A DNA stretch of 64,000 nucleotides from Bradyrhizobium semiaridum (GCF_020329505.1 NZ_JAGKJJ010000011.1:62001-126000), one strand, 5' to 3'; positions 7,127 to 15,376 are shown, counted from the first letter of the stretch. Program-made: numbers and translations. The notes: generated by a model from the sequence alone, not told the origin.

Positions 7127-8239
7127 ATGTCCAAGCGGCTCGTCATTCCGGCTTTGGAGCGTTTCGTTTCGGCCACCGCCGGCCGCAACATGACCACGGC
7201 GGCTTACTTCGCGGTCGTGCTCGGCGTCGCCACGATGGCGCTGTTGACGATCGCGCCAGCCTACGACGCAGCGGCGCGCTGGGTCGACGCGCTGCTGTGG
7301 GGCTGCCTGATCTATTTCGTATTCGAATGGCTGGTGCGCCTCCGCCACATGGGGCGGCAGGGCAAGTTCTGGTTCTACGCGCTGTCCAGCGCCGGGGTGG
7401 TGGATGCGATCGGCGCGCTGGCGGTGCCGGTCGCCCTCCTCTGCGGCATCGAGCCGAAGACGGCGTGGCTGCTCGGCGTGCTCTGGGTGCTCAAGGTGGT
7501 GCCGGGAATTCCCGGCCTGCGCCAGCTGCGGCGCGTGCTGGTGGTGGAATCCGGCCCGCTGGTCAGCGTGCTCGTGATCTTCCTGATGGTCGTGTTCCTG
7601 GCCTCGGTCGCGGAATATTACCTGGAGCGCGACGTGCAGCCGCAGACCTTCGGCAGCGTGCCGGCGGCGCTATGGTGGGCGGTGGTGACGCTGACCACCA
7701 CCGGCTATGGCGACGTGGTGCCGATCACCCCGCTCGGCCGGGTGGTGGCGGCGATGGTGATGATCTCGGGCCTCGGCGTGTTCGGGCTGTGGACCGGCAT
7801 CCTGGCCACCGGCTTTGCCGCCGAGACCCGGCGCGACAATTTCCTGAGGACCTGGGAAACCGTCAGCAAGGTGCCATTCTTCGCCCATCTCGGCCCGGCC
7901 GCGATCGCCGACGTCACCCAGATGCTGCGCACCATGGACCTGCCGCCGCGCACCATGATCATCCGCAAGGACACCAACGGCGACTGCATGTATTTCGTCG
8001 CCGCCGGCGAGGTCGAGGTCGACCTGCCCGGCCGCAAGGTGCCGCTCGGCGAAGGCTCGTTCTTCGGCGAGATGGCGCTGCTCGGCAACACCAAGCGCGG
8101 CGCCAGCGTCTCGACCACCAAGGTGACGCGGCTGCTGGTGCTTGACCTCGTCGATTTCCGCCTGTTGATGGCACGGCATCCCGAGCTCGCCGAGACCATC
8201 GACGCCGAGGCGAGGCGGCGCGAACGCGAGAATCAGTGA
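7127..8239 (+). CDS. Cyclic-nucleotide-gated K+ channel, MloK1-like
   Basis: A 370-residue inner-membrane channel. Six hydrophobic segments lie between residues 25 and 235. The pore carries TTTGYGDVVP (about 190-199), the K+ selectivity filter. After the last helix comes a short linker and a cyclic-nucleotide-binding domain (about 245-355) with GSFFGEMALLGNTKRGASVS, the phosphate-binding cassette whose Glu and Arg bind the cyclic nucleotide. The size matches MloK1 from Mesorhizobium (about 355). The S4-like segment is poor in Arg, suggesting ligand gating without voltage sensing. ATG 7127 was chosen because it begins the first plausible N-terminus. A crotonase gene follows 11 bp downstream. 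Confidence 0.88.
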   Translation: MSKRLVIPALERFVSATAGRNMTTAAYFAVVLGVATMALLTIAPAYDAAARWVDALLWGCLIYFVFEWLVRLRHMGRQGKFWFYALSSAGVVDAIGALAVPVALLCGIEPKTAWLLGVLWVLKVVPGIPGLRQLRRVLVVESGPLVSVLVIFLMVVFLASVAEYYLERDVQPQTFGSVPAALWWAVVTLTTTGYGDVVPITPLGRVVAAMVMISGLGVFGLWTGILATGFAAETRRDNFLRTWETVSKVPFFAHLGPAAIADVTQMLRTMDLPPRTMIIRKDTNGDCMYFVAAGEVEVDLPGRKVPLGEGSFFGEMALLGNTKRGASVSTTKVTRLLVLDLVDFRLLMARHPELAETIDAEARRRERENQ

Positions 8240-8250
8240 AGGAGACCAAG

Positions 8251-9036
8251 ATGGCCGATGCGGCCGACACCGCCAGCGGACCCGTGCTCGAAATTGATGG
8301 CGCCCGCGCCACCATCCGCCTCAACCGGCCCAAGCACCTCAACCGCCTGCAGGCCGAGGATCTCGGCGAGCTGGTGCAGCTGTTCGAGCGGATCGAGGCC
8401 GATCCGGCGATCCGCGTGCTGGTGCTGACCGGCACCGGCCGCGCGTTCTCGGCCGGCTACGACCTCAACTCGGTGGCTGAGCGCGCGGTGAGCGCGAACG
8501 AGCAGGAGAGCGCAGGCTCGGCGTTCGAGGTCGTGGTCAACCGGCTCGAGAATTTGTCCGTACCGACGATCTGCCGGCTCAATGGCGGCGTCTATGGCGG
8601 CTCGACCGATCTCGCGCTGGCCTGCGATTTCCGCATCGGGGTCGACACGTCAGAGATGTTCATGCCAGCGGCCCGGCTCGGGCTGCATTACTACCGCAGC
8701 GGCATCCAGCGCTACGTGACGCGGCTCGGCGTCGACAATGCCAAAATGCTGTTCCTGACCGCACAGAAGATCTCGGCGCCGGAGATGCTGCGGATCGGCT
8801 ATCTCACCGCGATGGTGCCGCTGGAACTGCTCGACGAGGAGGTCGACAAGCTGGCCGCGATCCTGGCCGGCAATGCGCCGAAGGCAATGGCCGGGATGAA
8901 GCGCGCCATCAACGAATTCGCCCGCGGCGAACTCGACGAAGCCGCCGCCGACGCCCGCCACCGCGAGAGCATGCGCGGCGACGAGATCAAGGAAGGCATC
9001 AAGGCATTCGCGGAGAAGCGCGCGCCGCGGTTTTAA
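8251..9036 (+). CDS. Enoyl-CoA hydratase/isomerase (crotonase) family protein
   Basis: A 261-residue crotonase-fold protein with oxyanion-hole segments AFSAGYDL (about 66-72) and NGGVYGGSTDLALACDFRI (about 111-129). The two Glu residues of classical hydratases are missing: the GGGCE position reads GGSTD, and the PEI position reads PAA. It is therefore unlikely to be a standard enoyl-CoA hydratase and may act as an isomerase, hydrolase or other crotonase. GGAG precedes ATG 8251, 11 bp after the channel gene, so the two are co-transcribed although no functional link is obvious. Confidence 0.85.
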   Translation: MADAADTASGPVLEIDGARATIRLNRPKHLNRLQAEDLGELVQLFERIEADPAIRVLVLTGTGRAFSAGYDLNSVAERAVSANEQESAGSAFEVVVNRLENLSVPTICRLNGGVYGGSTDLALACDFRIGVDTSEMFMPAARLGLHYYRSGIQRYVTRLGVDNAKMLFLTAQKISAPEMLRIGYLTAMVPLELLDEEVDKLAAILAGNAPKAMAGMKRAINEFARGELDEAAADARHRESMRGDEIKEGIKAFAEKRAPRF

Positions 9037-9065
9037 CTGGGCGTACAAGCGCCACTCGCTATCCC

Positions 9066-9188
9066 CGTCATCCCCGCGCAAATGCTTCGCCGTGCGAGTC
9101 TCTTCGGCGAGCCCCGAAGGATGAAGCGGCCCGGCTGGTGGCCGTGCATCCTTCGAGGCTCGCAAGCGCTCGCACCTCAGGATGACGG
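9066..9188. repeat. Dispersed intergenic palindromic repeat (family E)
   Basis: Complementary halves: CGAGCCCCGAAGGATGAAG pairs with CATCCTTCGAGGCTCG, flanked by GTCATCC and AGGATGACGG. Elements of this CATCCTTCGAGGCTCGC...CTCAGGATGAC type are frequent between genes in Bradyrhizobium. A fragment of family D (GTCATTGCGAGCGAAGCAG) follows at about 9207. No gene lies in this gap. Confidence 0.7.
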
Positions 9189-9271
9189 GATTGAGCGTGT
9201 CTTCCCGTCATTGCGAGCGAAGCAGTCCACCGCGCCGCACGCGCAATGGCATGGCCTCCGCCCACATCGTT

Positions 9272-9573
9272 CTAGGCTGTCTGCGGCGTCCAATCAGCCC
9301 AGACGAGGAAGATCTCAATCATTTCGCCAAGATTCATTGGCCCGCCGAACGCCTCGAAGATTTCATGGTTCCTGCGAGCGACGATCCAATCCCGGCCCGA
9401 CCTTTCTATCGAACCTCTTGGAATAACTTCTCTTGAATGACCGTTCCTCTTAGGTCGATCTTCAACGACCATCCTGGATTGTCCAGCGTGTCAATCTTGA
9501 CACCACGGTCCTCGTGCCACTCATTCGTGCATTGGCGCGCATACCATGCACAAAGACTTGAAATGACATCCAT
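9272..9573 (-). pseudogene. Imm53-family immunity protein gene, frameshifted
   Basis: Two minus-strand frames together give one Imm53-like protein. From ATG 9573: SLCAWYARQCTNEWHEDRGV then KIDTLDNPGWSLKIDLRGTV, running into TAG after QEVR. The next frame continues RSGRDWIVARRNHEIF then EAFGGPMNLGEMIEIFLVWA and stops at 9272. The family marks WYxxQC, TLDNPGW, IDLRGT, DW and FGGPxNL are all in order. The span is 302 bp, one base short of 101 codons, which fits a single-base deletion near GAGGTTCGATAG. Imm53 proteins neutralise polymorphic toxins. No toxin gene is adjacent, so this looks like a decayed orphan immunity gene. Its lower GC than its surroundings suggests transfer. Confidence 0.72.
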
Positions 9574-9588
9574 CAATTCTGAATCCCC

Positions 9589-10023
9589 TCACCCCCGCTT
9601 GCTGCGCATCGCACGGACCTGCGTCAACTCCGGGTCCGCGGCCAGCGCCTGATAGCGCTGGCTGCCGACGGCGTAGATTGCGATGCGGCCATCGGCATCA
9701 GCATGGATGCCCCAGCCGAAACGCTTGCCGAGCGGGGAAGCGCGCATGCAGGCCTGGCCGCGCGAAAAGAACGCCTCGCGGGCCTGGTTGCGTTCCTTCT
9801 TGCCTGCCTTCGCATCAAGCGCGCGGCCCGGCGCCGACGTGGCGAACACCACGTCGTCGGAGGTGTATTTGTACGGCGCGCCCGCGATCATCGCATATTG
9901 CAGCGTGGCGACGGTCGGCTGCCCGCCACGCGGCTGCGGTTGCTCGCCGCCGCGCGCCGGACAATCCTCTGCGACGCGGATGAAGGTGTTGACGACGTTG
10001 GTCGTATGCAGCGCCTTGGCCAT
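9589..10023 (-). CDS. DUF6157 family protein
   Basis: A 144-residue soluble protein beginning MAKALHTTNVVNTFIRVAED. Family features are TVATLQYAMIAGAPYKYTSD, REAFFSRGQACMRASPLGKR and FGWGIHADADGRIAIYAV, as in widespread DUF6157 proteins of about 135-145 residues. It begins 12 bp after the GST gene and is probably transcribed with it from the operator-bearing promoter near 10730. Molecular function is unknown. Confidence 0.8.
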   Translation of the reverse strand: MAKALHTTNVVNTFIRVAEDCPARGGEQPQPRGGQPTVATLQYAMIAGAPYKYTSDDVVFATSAPGRALDAKAGKKERNQAREAFFSRGQACMRASPLGKRFGWGIHADADGRIAIYAVGSQRYQALAADPELTQVRAMRSKRG

Positions 10024-10035
10024 CGCAGCGTCGTA

Positions 10036-10680
10036 TCACACGCCCGCCGCGGCCGCATGCCGGGCCGCCATCTCGGCGTCTTCGGCCGTGACCCGCTGAT
10101 ACGCCGGGCGCGATGTGATCCGCTCGGCATAGCGGACGAAGACATCCTTCTTCGGCACGATGCCGAACGTCATGGTCCAGTTGAACGCGATGCCCCAGAG
10201 GATATCGGCCGCCGTGATCTTGTCGCCCAACAGATACGGACCCTTCGCAAGCTGCGCTTCGAGCGCGCCCAGCATGGTGTCGTAGTCGGCATAGGGCGAC
10301 TGCGTGATCGGCGCCGGCTCGCGCTTCATGAAGTGGTCGATCACCGCCGGCTCGAACGAGGAGCCGTAATAGGCGATCCAGCGCAGATACGGGCCGCGGC
10401 GCGGATCATCGAGTGCGGGCGTCAGGCCGGCCTGCGGGAACAGGTCGGAAAGGTAGATGTAGATCGCGACCTGCTCGGTCACCAGCGCATCGCCATGGCG
10501 GATCGCCGGCACCTTGCCGAGGGGATTGACGGCGAGATAGGCGTCCTTGCGCTGCTCGCCGGCCTTCATGTTGAGGACGTGCAGATCATACGGCGCGCCG
10601 AGTTCCTCCAGCAGCACGCGGGTGCCGGTGGCGCGGCTCTGCGGCGAGTAATACAGCGTGATGCGGTCGGTCGTGGTCAT
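10036..10680 (-). CDS. Glutathione S-transferase family protein
   Basis: A 214-residue cytosolic GST. The N-terminal thioredoxin-like domain has LYYSPQSRATGTRVLLEE (glutathione-site segment), NPLGKVPAIRHGD with the cis-Pro, and LVTEQVAIYIYLSDLF. The C-terminal helical domain has LLGDKITAADILWG. AGGAGACCTGCC precedes ATG 10680, so an in-frame extension to 10740 was rejected. It leads a two-gene unit with the DUF6157 gene and is divergent from a WYL regulator, with a perfect palindrome between them. This suggests control by that regulator. Substrate unknown. Confidence 0.88.
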   Translation of the reverse strand: MTTTDRITLYYSPQSRATGTRVLLEELGAPYDLHVLNMKAGEQRKDAYLAVNPLGKVPAIRHGDALVTEQVAIYIYLSDLFPQAGLTPALDDPRRGPYLRWIAYYGSSFEPAVIDHFMKREPAPITQSPYADYDTMLGALEAQLAKGPYLLGDKITAADILWGIAFNWTMTFGIVPKKDVFVRYAERITSRPAYQRVTAEDAEMAARHAAAAGV

Positions 10681-10729
10681 GGCAGGTCTCCTTGCGCCGT
10701 TCGGGGGTGACGCCCCTTTATGCCCGACT

Positions 10730-10754
10730 ATACCTGACATCCTGTGTCAGGTAT
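10730..10754. promoter_or_regulatory. Perfect inverted repeat, probable operator of the WYL regulator
   Basis: Arms ATACCTGACA and TGTCAGGTAT (10 bp, no mismatch) flank the 5-bp spacer TCCTG. The site lies 50 bp upstream of the GST start and 8 bp upstream of the regulator start, so a protein bound here would cover the regulator's promoter or start region. The placement is classic for autoregulation plus control of a divergent gene. Confidence 0.65.
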
Positions 10755-10762
10755 GATTGCAG

Positions 10763-11767
10763 ATGCGCGCGAGCCGGCTGTTTTCCATCCTCACCACCTT
10801 GCAGGCGCGGGGGCTGGTCACTGCGCCCGAGCTCGCCGAGGCCTGCGAAGTCTCGGTGCGCACGATCTATCGCGATATCGACGCGCTCGCCGCCGCCGGG
10901 GTTCCGGTCTACGCCGACCGCGGCGCCGAGGGCGGCTACCGCCTGCTCGACGGCTACCGGGTGCGGCTGAACGGCCTGTCGCAGGGCGAGGCCGAGGCGC
11001 TGTTCATGGCAGGCCTGCCGGGCCCCGCCGCCGCGCTTGGCCTCGACGCCGCGATGATGGCGGCCCAGACCAAGCTGATGGCGGCGCTGCCGGAGAGTTT
11101 GCGGCCCAATGCCAACCGGATGCAGCAGCGCTTCCATCTCGACGCGCCCGGCTGGTTCGGCGCGTCCGAGGAGCCGAAGCATCTGCGCGCCATCGCCGCC
11201 GCTGTGTTGCGCGACGGCCTGATCGAAATCCGCTACCGGAGCTGGAAGGCCGAAAAGCGGCGGCGCGTGGCGCCGCTCGGCCTCGTGCTGAAGGGCGGCA
11301 ACTGGTATCTCGCCGGCCTCGTCGACGGCAGCGTCCGCACCTATCGCGTCGCGCGCGTGCTGGATTGCACCGCGCTGGACGAGGCATTCGCACGGCCGGC
11401 GGATTTCGACCTCGCCACCTATTGGCGCGCCTCGATCGAGCGGCTGGAAGCCGAGCTGCACCCGAACGAGGCCACCGTGCGGCTGTCGCCGTTCGGGCTG
11501 AAACTGTTCGACGTGCTGGCGCATCCTTACGTGCGGGCGCGGATGCAGCTTGCCGAGACAGCCGATGCCGACGGCTGGCGGATCGCCACCATGCCGGTCG
11601 GCAAGACAGTGTGGCACGCCGCGACCGAGTTGCTGCGGCTCGGTGCCGAGGCCGAGGTGCTGGCGCCGGCGGAACTGCGCGAGAAGATGACGGAGATGAC
11701 CGGCGCGATGGCTGCGCGTTATGCCGATGCACAACAGCGGCAGGTGCCGAAAGCGCGGAGAGCGTGA
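10763..11767 (+). CDS. YafY-type transcriptional regulator (HTH plus WYL domain)
   Basis: A 334-residue regulator. The N-terminal HTH_11 domain is RASRLFSILTTLQARGLV then EACEVSVRTIYRDIDALAAA; GAEGGYRLLDGYR follows. The C-terminal WYL domain includes LIEIRYRSWKAEKRRRV, APLGLVLKGGNWYLAG and TYRVARV. Such proteins usually sense a ligand through the WYL domain and regulate a neighbouring gene. ATG 10763 was chosen; an in-frame TTG lies two codons upstream. No clear Shine-Dalgarno is visible and the operator palindrome ends 8 bp before the ATG. The likely target is the divergent GST-DUF6157 pair. Confidence 0.85.
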   Translation: MRASRLFSILTTLQARGLVTAPELAEACEVSVRTIYRDIDALAAAGVPVYADRGAEGGYRLLDGYRVRLNGLSQGEAEALFMAGLPGPAAALGLDAAMMAAQTKLMAALPESLRPNANRMQQRFHLDAPGWFGASEEPKHLRAIAAAVLRDGLIEIRYRSWKAEKRRRVAPLGLVLKGGNWYLAGLVDGSVRTYRVARVLDCTALDEAFARPADFDLATYWRASIERLEAELHPNEATVRLSPFGLKLFDVLAHPYVRARMQLAETADADGWRIATMPVGKTVWHAATELLRLGAEAEVLAPAELREKMTEMTGAMAARYADAQQRQVPKARRA

Positions 11768-11805
11768 AGGTTCTTCACCGTCCCCTGGAGGGGCGCGCGC
11801 GGGAG

Positions 11806-11905
11806 CATTGGGGTGGGGGTCTCTCCACGAATCATACTGCGGAAATAGCCCCCACGCGGATCGCATCCGCGATGCGATCCGGCCTCCCCCGCAAGCGGGA
11901 GAGGC
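11806..11905. repeat. Dispersed intergenic repeat (family A)
   Basis: Contains CGGATCGCATCCGCGATGCG, then ATCCGG and a CTCCCCCGCAAGCGGGAG stem. The same core (GGATCGCATC..GCGATGCGATCC with a CTCTCCCC/GGGGAGAG stem) recurs at 27349, 29719 and 30916. It fills the gap between the convergent WYL and nitroreductase genes. Confidence 0.7.
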
Positions 11906-11992
11906 GAAGCGAGCCAGCGGCTCATCCAGCGCCCTTCATATGCGATTGCCCTGCCTTCCAGGGGAGGATGGGCAGAGCGCGTGGGTTCCCAG

Positions 11993-12706
11993 CTATTCGT
12001 CGACGAACGTCACCGCGTCAGCCACGCTCGCGCGCGAGGTGCGGTAGCTGTTCACCTTGTGCGCATGGTCGGCATAGCCGAACGAAATGCCGCAGACAAC
12101 GCGGCGGTCGTCGGGCAGGTTGAAGTGGCGGCGGATCAGGCCGGAGTGGCGGGCGATCGCGGCCTGCGGAATGGTGCCGAGCCCGAGCGCCTGCGCCGCC
12201 AGCATGAAGTTCGAGACATAGCCGCCACAATCGATCGCGCCGTAGATGCCGAGCGGCTCGCTGCTGTGGATCACCGCGACATGCGGCGCGCCGAAGAAAT
12301 TGTAGTTCTCCAGCGCCTGCTTTGCATAGGCGGCCTTGTCCCCCCGCGCGATGCCGAGCGTGTTGTAGAGCTGAAAGCCGCTTTCGCGGCGGCGCTCCAG
12401 ATAGACGCCGACATATTCGCGCGGCGGCGCGAAGTCGTAGTCCTCGCCGAGGCCGCGCGACGCCTCGGCATAAATCGCCTTGCGGAAGCGCTCCTTGGCC
12501 TCGCCGGAGACGATCAGCACCTGCCAGGGCTGGCTGTTGCACCAGGACGCGGTGCGCTGCGCCGTGGCGAGCACATGCTCGATGGTTTCGCGCGGCACCT
12601 CGCGGGGCTGGAACGCGCGCACCGAGTAGCGCTCGTTGAGCAACTCTTCGAGCGTGCCGATGCGGTCTTCGGTGGAATAGCGCGGGTTCGGTGTCTTGGC
12701 GTCCAT
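11993..12706 (-). CDS. Nitroreductase family protein
   Basis: A 237-residue FMN-dependent nitroreductase-fold protein. ERYSVRAFQPREVPRETIEH and RTASWCNSQPWQVLIV form the FMN-binding N-terminal part, and AAQALGLGTIPQAAIARH is the usual second flavin segment. ATG 12706 was chosen over 12745. Members reduce nitroaromatics, quinones or enones with NAD(P)H. It is transcribed toward the acyl-CoA cluster's downstream side and separated from it by 134 bp, so a role in that pathway is possible but unproven. Confidence 0.86.
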   Translation of the reverse strand: MDAKTPNPRYSTEDRIGTLEELLNERYSVRAFQPREVPRETIEHVLATAQRTASWCNSQPWQVLIVSGEAKERFRKAIYAEASRGLGEDYDFAPPREYVGVYLERRRESGFQLYNTLGIARGDKAAYAKQALENYNFFGAPHVAVIHSSEPLGIYGAIDCGGYVSNFMLAAQALGLGTIPQAAIARHSGLIRRHFNLPDDRRVVCGISFGYADHAHKVNSYRTSRASVADAVTFVDE

Positions 12707-12840
12707 CGTCGAACTCACTTTCGTGCCACGGACACGGCGCGGCACGAAGTGATGCGCCGCAGAGCCGGGGCCCAGGGAGGGTTAACTCCCGGCTCAGCGA
12801 AGCAGCGCTGCGTGCTGCATCGCGTCCGGGACATGAGAGA

Positions 12841-14085
12841 TCAGCGTCCCTTGGTCGGGATCTTGTTGTACGGCACGTCCTTGTCGACACGGATGTCGCC
12901 GGGCAACCCGAGCACGCGCTCGGCGATGATGTTGCGCAAAATCTCGTCGGTGCCGCCGGCGATGCGCATCGAAGGCGACGACAGCAGCATCTGCTGGAAC
13001 TGGCCATGCACCAGCTCCTCGCTGTCGCCGGTGAGCGCGCCCGCGGCGCCCTGCAGATCCATCGCGTAGGTCGCGATGTCCTGCAGCATCATTCCAGAGA
13101 CCAGCTTGCCGATGGAGTTTTCCGGTCCGGGACGCTCGCCCTTCGACAGCGCCGAGATGGCGCGGTAGCTGGTGTATTTCAGCCCGCTCGATTTCACCGC
13201 CCAGCTGGCGAGCTTGGAGCGCACCGCCGGATCGTCGATCGCAAGGCCATCTTCCAGCATCAGATTGGAGCAGAACTCGAACATCTCGGGGACGCCGGTC
13301 GCAAGCCGCGCGCCGATCGACATGCGCTCGTTCATCAGCGTCGTCAGCGACACGTTCCAGCCCTCCCCGACGGCGCCCAGCCGCTGGCTGTCCGGGATCA
13401 CGACGTCGGTGAAATAGACCTCGTTGAACTCCTGCATGCCGTTAGCCTGCTTGATCGGCCGCACCTCGACGCCGGGGCTCTTCATGTCGAGGAAGAACAT
13501 GGTGAGGCCCTTGTGCTTGGGCACGTTCGGATCGGTGCGCGCGATCAGCAGGCCGTAGTCGGAGTAGTGCGCGCCGGAGGTCCAGATCTTCTGGCCGTTG
13601 ACGACCCAGTTGTCGCCCTTCTTCTCGGCGCGGGTGCGCAGGCCGGCGACGTCGGAGCCGGCCGACGGCTCGGAGAACAGCTGGCACCAGATCTCCTCGC
13701 CCGAGGCGAGCTTCGGCAGATAGCGGCGCTTGGCGTCCTCAGAGCCCCAGGCCATCACGGTCGGGCCGCACATGCCCTCGCCGATCTGGAACGGTTGCGT
13801 GAGCTTGCCGTAGACGCCCTCTTCCTGCTGCCAGATCACGCGCTCGATCGGAGTGGCGCCGCGGCCGCCATATTCCTTCGGCCAGTGCAGGCAGGCCCAA
13901 CCGCTCTCGGCCTTCTTCTTCTGCCAGGCCTTGCCGACCTCGACCATGTCGTGCTTGGCGAGCTTGATGCGGCCGAGCGAGGATTTTGACAGTTCGGCCT
14001 CGAACTCCTTCGGCGCGTTGGCCTCGACCCACTTGCGGGCGAGGCTACGAAATTCGGCTTCCTGCGGCGTGTCGTCGAAATTCAT
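12841..14085 (-). CDS. Acyl-CoA dehydrogenase (first of tandem pair)
   Basis: A 414-residue flavoprotein. The three-domain acyl-CoA dehydrogenase order is visible: helical N-terminus (MNFDDTPQEAEFRSLARKWV), flavin-contacting beta domain (QLFSEPSAGSDVAGLRTRAE, WTSGAHYSDYGLLIART), and C-terminal helical domain ending IAGGTDEILRNIIAERVLGL. ATG 14085 was chosen because the open frame above it overlaps the next gene's 3' end. It is a close paralogue of the 14114-15361 product, with near-identical motifs throughout. It acts on an unidentified acyl-CoA with the neighbouring ligase, crotonase and thiolase. Confidence 0.9.
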   Translation of the reverse strand: MNFDDTPQEAEFRSLARKWVEANAPKEFEAELSKSSLGRIKLAKHDMVEVGKAWQKKKAESGWACLHWPKEYGGRGATPIERVIWQQEEGVYGKLTQPFQIGEGMCGPTVMAWGSEDAKRRYLPKLASGEEIWCQLFSEPSAGSDVAGLRTRAEKKGDNWVVNGQKIWTSGAHYSDYGLLIARTDPNVPKHKGLTMFFLDMKSPGVEVRPIKQANGMQEFNEVYFTDVVIPDSQRLGAVGEGWNVSLTTLMNERMSIGARLATGVPEMFEFCSNLMLEDGLAIDDPAVRSKLASWAVKSSGLKYTSYRAISALSKGERPGPENSIGKLVSGMMLQDIATYAMDLQGAAGALTGDSEELVHGQFQQMLLSSPSMRIAGGTDEILRNIIAERVLGLPGDIRVDKDVPYNKIPTKGR

Positions 14086-14113
14086 GGCGAACCTCTCTGT
14101 TGTTCTTCCGGGC

Positions 14114-15361
14114 TCACGCGCGGCCCTTGGTCGGGATCTTGTTGAACGGCACGTCCTTGTCGACCCTGATGTCGCCCGGCAGACCCAGCACGCGCTCGGC
14201 GATGATGTTGCGCATGATCTCGTCGGTGCCACCTTCGACGCGGGTGCCCGGCGCACGCAGCAGCATCGCCTGGAACTTGCCGGCGACCTCGGCATCATCG
14301 GGACCGTTCAGCGCGCCGGCGGCGCCCTGCAAATCGAGCGCGTAGGACGCAACGTCCTGGATCATCGATCCGGCGACCAGCTTGCCGATCGAATTCTCCG
14401 GTCCCGGGCGCTCGCCCTTCGACAGCGCCGAGATCGCGCGCATGCTGGTGTATTTCAGCCCGCTCGCCTTCACCGCCCAGTTCGCCAGCTTCGAGCGCAC
14501 CGCGCGGTTCTCGATCGCCGGGCCATCCTCCAGCATCAGGCTGCTGCAGAAATCGAACAACTCGGGAAAACCGGTCGCGACGCCGGCGCCGATCGACATG
14601 CGCTCGTTCATCAGCGTGGTCAGCGACACGTTCCAGCCGTCGTTGACGTTGCCGAGCCGCTGCGAGTCCGGAATGCGGACGTCGGTGAAATAGACCTCGT
14701 TGAAGTCGGAGGCACCGCTGGCTTGCTTGATCGGCCGCACCTCGACGCCCGGGCTCTTCATGTCCAGGAAGAACATGGTGAGCCCCTTGTGCTTCGGCAC
14801 GGTCGGATCGGTGCGGGTCAGCAGGATGCCGTAGTCGGAATAATGCGCGCCCGAGGTCCAGATCTTCTGGCCGTTGATCACCCATTCGTCGCCGTGCTTC
14901 TCGGCGCGGGTGCGCAGGCCTGCGACGTCGGAGCCGCCGGCCGGCTCGGAAAACAGCTGGCACCAGATCTTTTCGCCGGAGGCGAGCGGCGGCAGATAGC
15001 TGCGCTTCTGCTCCTCGCCGGCGAACGCCATCATGGTCGGGCCGCACATGCCGTGGCCGATGATGAACATCGCGCTGAGGCGGCCGAACGGGCCCTCCTC
15101 CTGCTGCCAGATCACCCGCTCGATCGGCGAAGCGCCGCGGCCGCCATACTCCTTGGGCCAGTGCAGACAGGCCCAGCCGGCGTCAGCCTTCTTCTTCTGC
15201 CAGGCCTTTGCGACCTCGAGGATGTTGGCGCCCTTGAGCTGGACGCGGCCGAGCGAGGCCTTGCGCAGCTCCTCCTCGTATTGCTTCGGCGCATTCGCCG
15301 CGATCCAGGCCTTCGCCTCGGCGCGGAATGCGGCCTCTTGCGGGCTGTCGTCGAAATTCAT
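14114..15361 (-). CDS. Acyl-CoA dehydrogenase (second of tandem pair)
   Basis: A 415-residue acyl-CoA dehydrogenase starting MNFDDSPQEAAFRAEAKAWI. It shares with the downstream gene the segments WACLHWPKEYGGRGASPIER, QLFSEPAGGSDVAGLRTRAE and TDEIMRNIIAERVLGLPGDI. The high similarity and 28-bp spacing point to a tandem duplication followed by divergence. The pair could form a heteromeric alpha2beta2 dehydrogenase, as in some actinobacterial steroid pathways, or have different chain specificities. Both options are inference. Confidence 0.9.
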   Translation of the reverse strand: MNFDDSPQEAAFRAEAKAWIAANAPKQYEEELRKASLGRVQLKGANILEVAKAWQKKKADAGWACLHWPKEYGGRGASPIERVIWQQEEGPFGRLSAMFIIGHGMCGPTMMAFAGEEQKRSYLPPLASGEKIWCQLFSEPAGGSDVAGLRTRAEKHGDEWVINGQKIWTSGAHYSDYGILLTRTDPTVPKHKGLTMFFLDMKSPGVEVRPIKQASGASDFNEVYFTDVRIPDSQRLGNVNDGWNVSLTTLMNERMSIGAGVATGFPELFDFCSSLMLEDGPAIENRAVRSKLANWAVKASGLKYTSMRAISALSKGERPGPENSIGKLVAGSMIQDVASYALDLQGAAGALNGPDDAEVAGKFQAMLLRAPGTRVEGGTDEIMRNIIAERVLGLPGDIRVDKDVPFNKIPTKGRA

Positions 15362-15376
15362 GACGCGTTTCCTCGC

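Noticed and set aside
9182..9436. Plus-strand frames across the Imm53 region
   Set aside because: They cross dispersed repeats and the antisense of the Imm53 pseudogene, with no motif of their own.
12841..14298. Longer 485-residue acyl-CoA dehydrogenase
   Set aside because: The extra N-terminal 71 residues are out-of-frame reading of the next gene's 3' end. The family start MNFDDTPQEAEF is at 14085.
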